From contig CAYRJC010000045.1 in assembly GCA_964424635.1 (NCBI GenBank), positions 1 to 6,840 on the forward strand: a DNA stretch of 6,840 nucleotides, in the 5' to 3' direction. The translations under genes were made by a program, and so were the position numbers. The notes below the pieces were generated by a model, which did no database searches, was not told the DNA's origin, and saw nothing but the letters and a program-made list of their open reading frames with translations. The stretch is from UBA920 sp964424635. Its GTDB lineage: Bacteria > Patescibacteriota > Doudnabacteria > UBA920. This document shows positions 1 through 5,804 of the stretch, piece by piece; within the stretch, counting starts at the first letter, position 1, and the number at the start of each line of letters is the position of its first letter.

Positions 1-808
1 ATTCTAGATTCTTTTCACTGCCAGCAATCGCAATCGAATTAATATCAGTTCCCAAAACTCGATAACCTTGCAAAACTCCTTCCTGAACAATTGTTCCTAT
101 GCCGCACATGGGATCGAGTAGAGTAGAGTTGGTTTTTTGACCAGCTAAATTAATCATTATCTGAGCAACTTTTGGTGGAATCATTCCTTGCTTTTCATCT
201 CGTACTGGACGTTGGTAATCACGCCGGCCATAATCCTCAAAATCTTGCACAACTAAAGTTTTAGCAACATACAATTTTGTAGGACCAGCTAACACACAAA
301 TTTCAGCACCTTTTTCTATCAAATGATTATGGGTAACCACCACAGAAGCCAGAGCCAAGCCATTAAACTGAGGAAGAACGAGTCTAATACTAGAACCAGC
401 TTCTTGCATACCACGCTTAATAAACATCCCTAAACGCTTTGGTTCTTGAAAAGCTTTTACTGATGCATCTAGAAGGTAAACACTAACCCCAAATTGAATT
501 TTGCCCTTGGCTGAGCTTAAAAAATCTTTTTTTAACTTGCTTGGTTTAAAATAATTTTGAAGAGCAAAGTTTATATAATCAGTATCTTTCTTTTTGACCT
601 CATCTATTATTTTGAGAATCTTTACAACCCCACCAAGCTCTTTCTGAATCTTACGAAAATCCAATTGTTGATCTGTTTCTACAACCAAAACTTCGTGAGA
701 TAAATCCAAAACCTTCAAACTCCAATCATGGTTTTGGAAATAAAAAAATAGCTCAGCCAAAGAAAGCGTGTAAACCCGCCCTAAAACAAAAGCATACTTG
801 TGTGTCAT
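1..808 (-). CDS. TRM11/UPF0020-type RNA (tRNA guanosine N2-) methyltransferase, 3' part off the window
   Basis: I read this frame directly on the minus strand: ATG at 808-806, then 269 codons without a stop to the left edge, so the C-terminus is missing. Residues 5-20 (YAFVLGRVYTLSLAEL) match the usual start of TRM11-like proteins, and the first ~170 residues fit the divergent THUMP-like RNA-binding part. Residues 196-221 carry the family signature around RDYQRPVRDEKQGMIPP. They are followed by SAM-binding motif I (LLDPMCGIGTI, 230-240) and the acidic motif II residue D255 (GTDIN). The catalytic [DN]PPY motif should lie just beyond the window, so activity cannot be judged. Known relatives make N2-methylguanosine in tRNA (position 10); the exact target here is inferred. 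A TAG two codons upstream of the ATG rules out a longer start. No Shine-Dalgarno sequence is visible. The gene diverges from the 846 gene across 37 bp. Confidence 0.88.
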   Translation of the reverse strand, partial: MTHKYAFVLGRVYTLSLAELFFYFQNHDWSLKVLDLSHEVLVVETDQQLDFRKIQKELGGVVKILKIIDEVKKKDTDYINFALQNYFKPSKLKKDFLSSAKGKIQFGVSVYLLDASVKAFQEPKRLGMFIKRGMQEAGSSIRLVLPQFNGLALASVVVTHNHLIEKGAEICVLAGPTKLYVAKTLVVQDFEDYGRRDYQRPVRDEKQGMIPPKVAQIMINLAGQKTNSTLLDPMCGIGTIVQEGVLQGYRVLGTDINSIAIAGSEKNLE

Positions 809-845
809 AAGCTAAAAATTAGTTGACATTAATTATCCTCATATT

Positions 846-1259
846 ATGTTTAATCAAATTATTGAAGTAAATTTTGAAAAAATAAAACTTTGGCTAGTAA
901 TTATTCTAATTCAAGCTGGGAGTTTTGGCATGGGAATGTATACTGCCAAAACTTACTGGAAATCCAATATCAGTTCATCTAGTAGTATTAATTATACCAC
1001 GGAAAGTGACAAAAACCAAAGTATTGATAAAAACACTAATACCAAGAATAATGACCAAACCACTACAGAAACAATTAATCCTAATAATCTAGACTCAGCC
1101 AACTGTACCAGTATAAAAGGGAATATATCTGGGACCAATAAGACATATCATATACCAGGCGGTTCATTTTATGATAGAACCACACCTGAGATGTGTTTTA
1201 GCACAGAAAATGAGGCCCAAGCAGCTGGTTTCAAAAAATCTAGTANNNNNNNNNNGTAG
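846..1259 (+). CDS. Membrane-anchored protein with C-terminal 'sunset'-like domain; C-terminus lost in assembly gap
   Basis: The first ~14 residues are followed by one hydrophobic helix (about residues 15-34, LWLVIILIQAGSFGMGMY). Then comes a low-complexity Ser/Thr/Asn/Asp linker (about 40-83) and a small compact domain from Cys 87. That domain reads C-x2-IKGN, then TYHIPGG, FYDRT, PEMCF, TENEAQAAGF. This is the pattern of the sunset / Ada-zinc-finger-like module often found at the C-terminus of CPR and Firmicutes secreted or anchored proteins and nucleases. The likely layout is an N-in anchor with the domain outside the cell; the function is unknown. In relatives the domain ends a few residues after AGFRxS, so little protein is probably missing. 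The last four codons are Ns, and the TAG at 1257-1259 is only the stop if the gap is truly 10 bases, so the end is provisional. No Shine-Dalgarno sequence precedes the ATG. Confidence 0.75.
   Translation: MFNQIIEVNFEKIKLWLVIILIQAGSFGMGMYTAKTYWKSNISSSSSINYTTESDKNQSIDKNTNTKNNDQTTTETINPNNLDSANCTSIKGNISGTNKTYHIPGGSFYDRTTPEMCFSTENEAQAAGFKKSSXXXX
1246..1255. other. Assembly gap (10 Ns)
   Basis: A run of exactly ten Ns interrupts the end of the 846 gene. A round-number run is typical of a scaffolding placeholder, so the true distance and even the adjacency of the two sides are uncertain. Sequence within a read length of the gap, including the in-frame TAG at 1400, may be of lower quality. Confidence 0.97.
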
Positions 1260-1263
1260 GTAA

Positions 1264-1292
1264 TTGACAAAATCTAAAAAATACCTTATAAT
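1264..1292 (+). promoter_or_regulatory. Consensus sigma-70 type promoter
   Basis: TTGACA at 1264-1269 and TATAAT at 1287-1292 are separated by exactly 17 bp, a perfect match to the housekeeping consensus. Transcription would start near 1299 and give a leader of about 29 nt before the GGAGGG ribosome binding site (1318-1323) and the ATG at 1328. The promoter therefore serves the membrane-protein frame starting at 1328 rather than an internal start at 1451. Confidence 0.85.
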
Positions 1293-1327
1293 TTTAAGTT
1301 ATTATAATTATTTAATTGGAGGGAAAT

Positions 1328-1909
1328 ATGGAAGAAAACGAACAATGGATTGAAGAAATCGGTCTCTTTGAAAATCAAAAAAGAGAATTAAAATTAATAT
1401 AGGAAGATAACCCCAAACTAGTTCAAAGAAACAGAATAGATAGTCATTTAATGGCTGTATATTTTATTATAGTAGGAGTTATTACTGCTCTTCTGGCAAT
1501 TAATCCGATTAATTTCGCTGGAATACTAAATGTAATGGTAAGTATTTTAAAAATTTTTTTATCATTAATTAACTTAGTTTACGGACTAGGATTCCTAATG
1601 TTGAAATTATCAGATGACGCGGAATTTAAACACAACACCTTATTCAATAAAAATATTTTGAGAAGTATTTACAACTCTTCAATGTATTCAATCATAATTA
1701 ATCTCATATCAATACCATTAACCATTTTACTTTTCAGCAACGGATATGTTTTGGCTCCGTTGCTTTTATGCAGCGGGGCACTGATAAATCATTTTTATAA
1801 ATCCACAATAAAAAAACAGCTGCCGGAATTGCTAAGCACTCAAATACACAAGAGAGAACTAGCAGCTAGTGGCGTGCAAACATTTTTACTCTACAAAAAC
1901 AATGAGTAA
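1328..1909 (+). pseudogene. Membrane-protein gene interrupted by one in-frame TAG (1400-1402)
   Basis: From the ATG at 1328, placed 4 nt after GGAGGG, the frame encodes 24 residues (MEENEQWIEEIGLFENQKRE then LKLI). It hits TAG at 1400-1402, then runs on in the same frame without another stop to TAA at 1907-1909. The 16 codons between the TAG and the next ATG (1451) read as a plausible charged segment (EDNPKLVQRNRIDSHL). The simplest reading is one gene of 194 codons, counting the TAG and the terminal stop, with a nonsense mutation or a base error. It would have a soluble acidic N-terminus of about 41 residues followed by the membrane part. TAG is an ordinary stop elsewhere in the window, so codon reassignment is unlikely. 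Alternatives are programmed readthrough, or a 24-residue leader peptide with reinitiation at 1451. Confidence 0.65.
1451..1909 (+). CDS. Hypothetical multi-pass membrane protein (part downstream of the TAG)
   Basis: This 152-residue product is what would be made if translation restarted at ATG 1451. I do not recognise a family. It has about four hydrophobic stretches (roughly residues 4-18, 22-50, 78-96 and 98-115). A short polar loop around 52-75 (KLSDDAEFKHN) separates the second and third. The C-terminal tail of about 35 residues is basic and polar and is probably cytoplasmic. Nothing resembling a Shine-Dalgarno sequence precedes 1451, whereas the upstream ATG at 1328 has a strong one. This start is therefore probably not the native one, and the real protein likely begins at 1328. 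The gene stands alone, ending in its own terminator 10 nt after the stop. Confidence 0.55.
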   Translation: MAVYFIIVGVITALLAINPINFAGILNVMVSILKIFLSLINLVYGLGFLMLKLSDDAEFKHNTLFNKNILRSIYNSSMYSIIINLISIPLTILLFSNGYVLAPLLLCSGALINHFYKSTIKKQLPELLSTQIHKRELAASGVQTFLLYKNNE

Positions 1910-1919
1910 AATTCAAAGC

Positions 1920-1957
1920 AAAGACGATTTTTTGAATCGTCTTTTTATTTTTCTTAT
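1920..1957 (+). terminator. Rho-independent terminator after the membrane-protein gene
   Basis: AAAGACGATT (1920-1929) pairs perfectly with AATCGTCTTT (1935-1944) around a TTTTG loop, and a T-rich tract (TTTTTATTTTTCTTATTTTT) overlaps and follows the stem. It lies 10 nt after the TAA at 1907-1909. Confidence 0.88.
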
Positions 1958-2072
1958 TTTTCATTCAAAGTAAACAAATTCAAACAAATCTTTATAAATA
2001 AATTACAAAATAAACATAGAACGAATTTTTATAGAATCAATATTAAAAAAGTATGGTTTAATAAATACCAAC

Positions 2073-2101
2073 TTTACATTAGCACACATTTTTGTTATAG
2101 T
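2073..2101 (+). promoter_or_regulatory. Probable promoter for the cysteine desulfurase gene
   Basis: TTTACA at 2073-2078 and TATAGT at 2096-2101 are 17 bp apart, with one mismatch to consensus in each box. The start would be near 2108, giving a leader of about 77 nt. The rest of the 275-bp gap upstream (1958-2072) is AT-rich, with nothing else I can support. Confidence 0.6.
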
Positions 2102-2140
2102 GTCAAGGTAATAAACCTAAGATTTACTAATTAACCTAAT

Positions 2141-2170
2141 TTAAAAAAAGTGTTAGGCAAATTTTATACT
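2141..2170 (+). promoter_or_regulatory. Possible second, start-proximal promoter for the cysteine desulfurase gene
   Basis: TATACT at 2165-2170 has a weak TTAAAA box (2141-2146) 18 bp upstream. It would start transcription about 8 nt before ATG 2185, giving a nearly leaderless message. That fits the absence of a Shine-Dalgarno sequence there. It is weaker than the 2073 promoter. Confidence 0.3.
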
Positions 2171-2184
2171 AAACTTTAAAAGTA

Positions 2185-3441
2185 ATGAAAAAACTTGCAA
2201 AAAAATTTATATATCTTGATAACGCTGCTTCAACGAAACTAAAGTCAGAAGTCTTAAAGTCCATGAAACCATTTTTAGAAGGGGAATTTGGAAACCCATC
2301 TAGCTTACATCATTATGGACACCAATCTAGACAAGCAATTAATAAAGCGAGAAGTGAAATTGCTCAAGCTATAAATTTAAATCCAACAACAGGTTCAAAA
2401 GAAATAATTTTTACTAGCGGTGGTACTGAAAGTATAAACTTGGCAATCTTAGGGGTAGCAAAATCCTACCAAACTAAAAACAACAAACCCGGACACATGA
2501 TAGTCTCTAGTATTGAGCATGAAGCTGTTTTAGAATGCATTAACGCACTTAAGCGATGGGGCTGGAAAATAGATTATCTAAAAGTTGATTCAAATGGATT
2601 AATAAATCCTAATGATTTAAAAAAATTGGTTAAAAAAGACACTGCCTTAATATCAGTTATGTATGCTAACAATGAAGTTGGGACGATTCAACCAATAGCA
2701 GAAGCTAGTAGAATATTAGCCGGAATAAATAGAGATAGAAACAATAAAAACCTAAAGCCAATTTATTTTCATACGGACAGCTGTCAGGCTGGTGGGGTAT
2801 TAACGTTGGATATTTATAAATTAAAAATAGATTTACTGACTTTAAATGGAAGCAAACTTGGGGGGCCAAAGGGTTCTGGAATTTTATTTGTAAGAACAGG
2901 GGTTGATATCGAACCAATAATCTATGGAGGCGGGCAAGAACGAGGACTTCGCAGCGGTACAGAAAACACACCAGCAATAGTAGGGTTTGCTAAAGCATTA
3001 ATTCTCAATCAAAAAGAACGGGGAATAAATACTAAAAAGTTATTTGAGCTTCAGAAATATATAGAAACAGAATTAGAAAAACTAAAAATTATAAAAATCA
3101 ATGGTCCAAAAAATAACAAATTTGATAAAGATAAGGGAGATAACTTTGGATTATTAAAACTTCCCGGAACAATTAATTTTTCTGTTTCTAAAATTGAAGG
3201 TGAAGCATTGATGTATTATTTAGATAGTGCTGGTTTTAGTGTTGCAACCGGCAGCGCTTGTACAACTGGTTCAGAAGACCCGTCACATGTATTATTAGCC
3301 ATGGGAATTAAACCCGAAGATGCGAAGTCCACAATCCGACTAAGCTTGAGTACTGATATCACCAAACAAGATTTAAAGCATTTTGCTGAAGCCTTAAAAA
3401 ATTCTATAAAAACTATTCAATATACAACACAAGAATTATAG
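2185..3441 (+). CDS. Cysteine desulfurase, IscS/NifS family (class V PLP enzyme)
   Basis: The enzyme takes sulfur from L-cysteine, leaving alanine, and passes it on as a persulfide for tRNA thiolation or Fe-S assembly. The 418-residue protein covers the whole fold. YLDNAAST (10-17) and GNPSSLH (36-42) open it. SGGTES (78-83) binds the cofactor phosphate, H112 in the IEHE motif stacks on PLP, and NNEVGTIQ (162-169) and HTDSCQ (196-201) follow. K224 in NGSKLGGPKG is the PLP lysine, RGLRSGTEN is at 253-261, and catalytic C359 sits in GSACTTGSEDPSHVL. The Cys-loop length matches E. coli IscS (group I). Odd points are Ser223 where most relatives have His before the lysine, a basic insert at 181-191, and a Lys/Asn/Asp-rich insert near 306-320. 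No iscU or mnmA is adjacent. There is no Shine-Dalgarno sequence, but conservation begins at residue 8, which supports this ATG. Confidence 0.95.
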   Translation: MKKLAKKFIYLDNAASTKLKSEVLKSMKPFLEGEFGNPSSLHHYGHQSRQAINKARSEIAQAINLNPTTGSKEIIFTSGGTESINLAILGVAKSYQTKNNKPGHMIVSSIEHEAVLECINALKRWGWKIDYLKVDSNGLINPNDLKKLVKKDTALISVMYANNEVGTIQPIAEASRILAGINRDRNNKNLKPIYFHTDSCQAGGVLTLDIYKLKIDLLTLNGSKLGGPKGSGILFVRTGVDIEPIIYGGGQERGLRSGTENTPAIVGFAKALILNQKERGINTKKLFELQKYIETELEKLKIIKINGPKNNKFDKDKGDNFGLLKLPGTINFSVSKIEGEALMYYLDSAGFSVATGSACTTGSEDPSHVLLAMGIKPEDAKSTIRLSLSTDITKQDLKHFAEALKNSIKTIQYTTQEL

Positions 3442-3461
3442 CCTTGTCAAAAGAAGGCTAT
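3438..3461 (+). terminator. Weak hairpin overlapping the stop codon of the cysteine desulfurase gene
   Basis: ATAGCCTT (3438-3445) pairs with AAGGCTAT (3454-3461) across an 8-nt loop, with the TAG stop inside the left arm. Only TTTATAGTATATT follows, a poor T-tract, so termination may be partial. The same loop overlaps the -35 box of the next promoter. Confidence 0.45.
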
Positions 3462-3473
3462 TTATAGTATATT
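3444..3473 (+). promoter_or_regulatory. Candidate promoter for the TS-homologue/HIT operon
   Basis: TTGTCA (3444-3449) and TATATT (3468-3473) are 18 bp apart, each with one mismatch to consensus. The expected start, near 3480, gives a leader of about 28 nt that includes AGGAGGA at 3497-3503, 4 nt before ATG 3508. Confidence 0.5.
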
Positions 3474-3507
3474 AATACGTAAAGTTTACATATTTCAGGA
3501 GGAAATT

Positions 3508-4449
3508 ATGATTAATTATAATAAAAATCGGGTTCCAAATACCCAATACAGAGACTTATTGAGGTTTATTGCCAATAATGGTTACATGAGCGATTCGGCT
3601 CACGATGAAAAATCAAAGATGTATTTTTCCCCACCAAAAATGAGGTTTGATATACCATATGATGGAGTGCCACTTATCAGCGAAAGAAGCTTTGAAAATA
3701 TTTATAAAAGCTCTATAGGCGAACTACTTGCTTTTATAAATGGCGCGAGAACTTTAGACCAGCTTCGAGAATTCGGAGTAAGTGATAGATTTTGGGGACC
3801 TTGGGTTACAGAAGAAAAATGTGCCAAAAGAGGACTAGCGGCAGGAGACTTAGGAGATGGATCATACGGAGCAATCTTTCATGATTTACCAACCCCTGAA
3901 GGTCCGTTTAATCAAGTAGCCGCAATTGTTCAGCAGATCAAAGAAAGACCATATGATCGCAGTCACAGAATGTCTAATTGGTATCTACCTTATCTAACCA
4001 GACTTAAAAACCAAAGACAAAGAACAGTTGTAACTCCTTGTCATGGCGATATGTATTTTCGAATCTTCAAAGACCGACTTAATCTACACATGACTCAGCA
4101 TAAAGCAGATATAATTACCGGCGTTCCAAACAATATGATTCAGTATGCTGCATTATTAATAGCAATGGCACATGTTACGAATCATAAAGTAGGGGAGTTG
4201 GTAATTGATTTAGTTGATGCTCATTACTATATTTTGAAAGACTCAAATAATGTAGAAGAATTCAAAAAAGGAAAAATATCTCCGGAGCAAGCGTTAACTT
4301 GGATGATAAGTAAAGAACCAAGACCATTGCCAACTTTGCAGTTAGTCGAAGACGCGCCGATGGATATATTCAAAATCAGAACCGAGCATTTTATTCTCGA
4401 TGAATACAATCCACACCCTGCCATAACCGGAATAGCAACAGCAATATAG
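3508..4449 (+). CDS. Thymidylate synthase-family protein with altered phosphate-binding residues
   Basis: The classical family methylates dUMP to dTMP with methylene-tetrahydrofolate. This 313-residue protein (E. coli ThyA has 264) aligns along its whole length. GELLAFINGARTL contains E72, FWGPW lies at 95-99, GDLGDGSYG has Y120, and the nucleophile is C178 in TPCHG. D201 and N209 sit in QHKADIITGVPNN, followed by DAHYY (237-241), SKEPRPLP (268-275) and the C-terminal YNPHPAITG. N209 matches E. coli N177, the residue favouring uracil over cytosine. In a hand alignment, three of the four arginines gripping the dUMP phosphate are absent: R21's DRTGTG loop is AHDEKSK (31-37), R127 is S152 and R166 is H198. 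Only R126 (R151) remains, though R154 and K199 could compensate. About seven extra residues lie between W158 and C178. It may be a divergent ThyA or act on another pyrimidine. AGGAGGA supports the start, and the gene is co-transcribed with the HIT gene. Confidence 0.85.
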   Translation: MINYNKNRVPNTQYRDLLRFIANNGYMSDSAHDEKSKMYFSPPKMRFDIPYDGVPLISERSFENIYKSSIGELLAFINGARTLDQLREFGVSDRFWGPWVTEEKCAKRGLAAGDLGDGSYGAIFHDLPTPEGPFNQVAAIVQQIKERPYDRSHRMSNWYLPYLTRLKNQRQRTVVTPCHGDMYFRIFKDRLNLHMTQHKADIITGVPNNMIQYAALLIAMAHVTNHKVGELVIDLVDAHYYILKDSNNVEEFKKGKISPEQALTWMISKEPRPLPTLQLVEDAPMDIFKIRTEHFILDEYNPHPAITGIATAI

Positions 4450-4460
4450 GAGGAGTATAA

Positions 4461-4931
4461 ATGGAAAATTCAAAAAAAACATTTGTATTAACAGACAGAG
4501 CCAGAAGCGAAGAACAAATGGAAGTTTTAAAAGAAATCGAAGAGTCAGGAAAATGTCCTTTTTGCACCGAAAACTGGTCCAAGCAATTGATAGAATCCAC
4601 CCTTTATCAATATGGAACTCAGCGTTGGCTTACAATACTAAATAATTGGCCTTACGATAATACAAAGCTACACTTTGTGTGCATCTCAAGAGTTCACGCA
4701 GAATCACTGAATGAATTACCAGATGACGCTGGAACACAACTATTAAATATCTTACAGAGGATAGAAAAAGATTATCAAATCAAATCAGGAGCAATCTTTA
4801 TTCGTTTTGGTAATCCCATGTATAACGGTGGAAGCGTCAACCATTTACACGCGCATATAATAGTGCCTGATATTGGACCAAACAAAGACTGGGAAAAAAT
4901 TCGAGTCAAACTAGGAACAAATCCACAATAA
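4461..4931 (+). CDS. HIT-family nucleotide hydrolase/transferase
   Basis: The 156-residue protein has the histidine-triad signature HLHAHII (128-134). The middle His, H130, is the expected nucleophile that forms a nucleotidyl intermediate. CPFC (32-35) and upstream His residues suggest a structural zinc site, as in the Ap4A-phosphorylase/GalT-like and many bacterial HIT proteins. NNWPYDNTKLHFV (61-73) is the usual NxxPY nucleotide-binding segment. Family members split dinucleoside polyphosphates, nucleoside phosphoramidates or adenylylated molecules; the substrate here is unknown. Translation is tightly coupled to the preceding gene: its TAG (4447-4449) lies inside the AGGAGGAG ribosome binding site (4448-4455), 11 nt before this ATG. 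The protein is complete, with all catalytic residues present, and is followed by a strong terminator. Confidence 0.9.
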   Translation: MENSKKTFVLTDRARSEEQMEVLKEIEESGKCPFCTENWSKQLIESTLYQYGTQRWLTILNNWPYDNTKLHFVCISRVHAESLNELPDDAGTQLLNILQRIEKDYQIKSGAIFIRFGNPMYNGGSVNHLHAHIIVPDIGPNKDWEKIRVKLGTNPQ

Positions 4932-4936
4932 ATAAA

Positions 4937-4970
4937 CCCTACACTAAATTTAGTGTAGGGATTTTTATTT
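4937..4970. terminator. Bidirectional terminator between convergent genes
   Basis: A perfect 24-bp palindrome (4937-4960) starts with CCCTACACTAAA. It folds as a 10-bp stem with an AATT loop. On the plus strand ATTTTTATTTT follows; on the minus strand TTTATTTATT follows. It can therefore end both the HIT operon and the deaminase gene, whose stop codon (4967-4965) lies inside the plus-strand T-tract. Confidence 0.9.
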
Positions 4971-5804
4971 TACTTTAACCAACTTAATATTAGCTGCTTT
5001 TAAGATATTTTCTGCATCAAGCATACTGTAGCCTTCTCGAAAATAACATTTAGCAAATCCGGCAGTAGCAATTGCCTTAGCGCAAACAGGACAGGGGAAG
5101 GTGGTAACATAAATACTTGCCCCATCTACCGAGACTCCGTCTTTTGCACATAAAGCTATTAATCTGGATTCGGCATGCTCTGCAGTGCTCAATTCAATAG
5201 CCACACCGCGACTGAAATTAATTCTTGGGTCGCTATAGAAATAAGGATATTCCTGATCTGGCACTTGAGTGTTATAAGCATAATGAAATATTCTTTCATT
5301 TATCACGACCGCAGCTGAAACTTGTCTCCAGAAATCACTACTATATTTTTTTTGAACTTCCAAAAATAGCATTACCTCAGAGTCAAAAGCTTCTGCAGAA
5401 ATCTCGCATTCAGGAGTAACGTCTTTTTGCGCTAAAACTTGGTTTTTATCCCAGCGTAAAAAGTAGTTATCATGTTCGACATTGCACTGATTAAGATATT
5501 TTTCAACAATAGAAATACTAATATCTTCCTGAGGAATTAAAATTGAAACTTTCGATTCATTTAAATCTTGTAAAAGATCGATATTAGCAATTTCTAGAGA
5601 TTGATTATCACTAATCCAGTTCATAGCGATTAACGATTTCTGAATTTCAATAGGTGATAGTGCTGGTAAATTTTTTCTCAAATAAGAAAATTCAGAAATC
5701 AATTCTTCACCAAAAAGAAAAATTTTGTCTGCATCACCATGTCGTTTCAAGAATTCCTTATAACCTCGATGGGGAACGGGTATATACACCAATATCACTT
5801 TCAT
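4965..5804 (-). CDS. Two-domain protein: unrecognised N-terminal region plus dCMP/cytidine-type deaminase domain
   Basis: Residues ~140-279 form a zinc-dependent deaminase domain of the dCMP/cytidine deaminase superfamily. HAE (210-212) supplies a zinc ligand and the catalytic Glu, and PCPVC (237-241) gives the two Cys ligands. A YVTTFPCPVCAKAI segment resembles dCMP deaminases, and SDPRINFSRG (191-200) precedes the active site. The catalytic set is intact, so deamination of a cytosine nucleotide is likely; dCMP to dUMP is the best guess. Residues 1-~125 are not part of the usual ~150-residue enzyme. They begin MKVILVYIPVPHRGYKEFL and alternate likely strands and helices, suggesting a Rossmann-like module that I do not recognise. 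The AAGGAGA ribosome binding site supports the start. The ATG overlaps the TGA of the upstream nucleotidyltransferase gene by 4 nt (ATGA), indicating translational coupling. Confidence 0.82.
   Translation of the reverse strand: MKVILVYIPVPHRGYKEFLKRHGDADKIFLFGEELISEFSYLRKNLPALSPIEIQKSLIAMNWISDNQSLEIANIDLLQDLNESKVSILIPQEDISISIVEKYLNQCNVEHDNYFLRWDKNQVLAQKDVTPECEISAEAFDSEVMLFLEVQKKYSSDFWRQVSAAVVINERIFHYAYNTQVPDQEYPYFYSDPRINFSRGVAIELSTAEHAESRLIALCAKDGVSVDGASIYVTTFPCPVCAKAIATAGFAKCYFREGYSMLDAENILKAANIKLVKVK

Noticed and set aside
823..847. TTGACA (823-828) with TATTAT (842-847) as a promoter for the 846 gene
   Set aside because: The spacer is only 13 bp and the -10 box overlaps the start codon, so it cannot serve that gene.
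1256..1265. GTAGGTAATT shared with 6725-6734, considered as a dispersed repeat or attachment site
   Set aside because: A 10-bp match in AT-rich DNA, one copy abutting an assembly gap, with no integrase or flanking similarity; chance is likely.
1400..1402. Reassignment of TAG to a sense codon
   Set aside because: TAG ends two well-conserved proteins exactly at their expected C-termini (3439-3441 and 4447-4449), so it acts as a stop here. TGA is likewise a normal stop at 5803-5801.
2134..2157. CCTAA/TTAGG pair in the leader of the cysteine desulfurase gene as a riboswitch or regulator site
   Set aside because: The stem is only 5 bp with a long loop and matches no known leader element that I can recognise.
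2705..2977. Minus-strand open frame of 90 codons
   Set aside because: It lies wholly inside the cysteine desulfurase gene, has no recognisable motif, and is a composition shadow.
4227..4600. Two minus-strand open frames (4227-4424 and 4391-4600)
   Set aside because: They lie opposite the conserved TS-homologue and HIT genes and show no family features.
5225..5419. Plus-strand open frame of 64 codons
   Set aside because: It is opposite the deaminase domain and has no credible ribosome binding site or motif.
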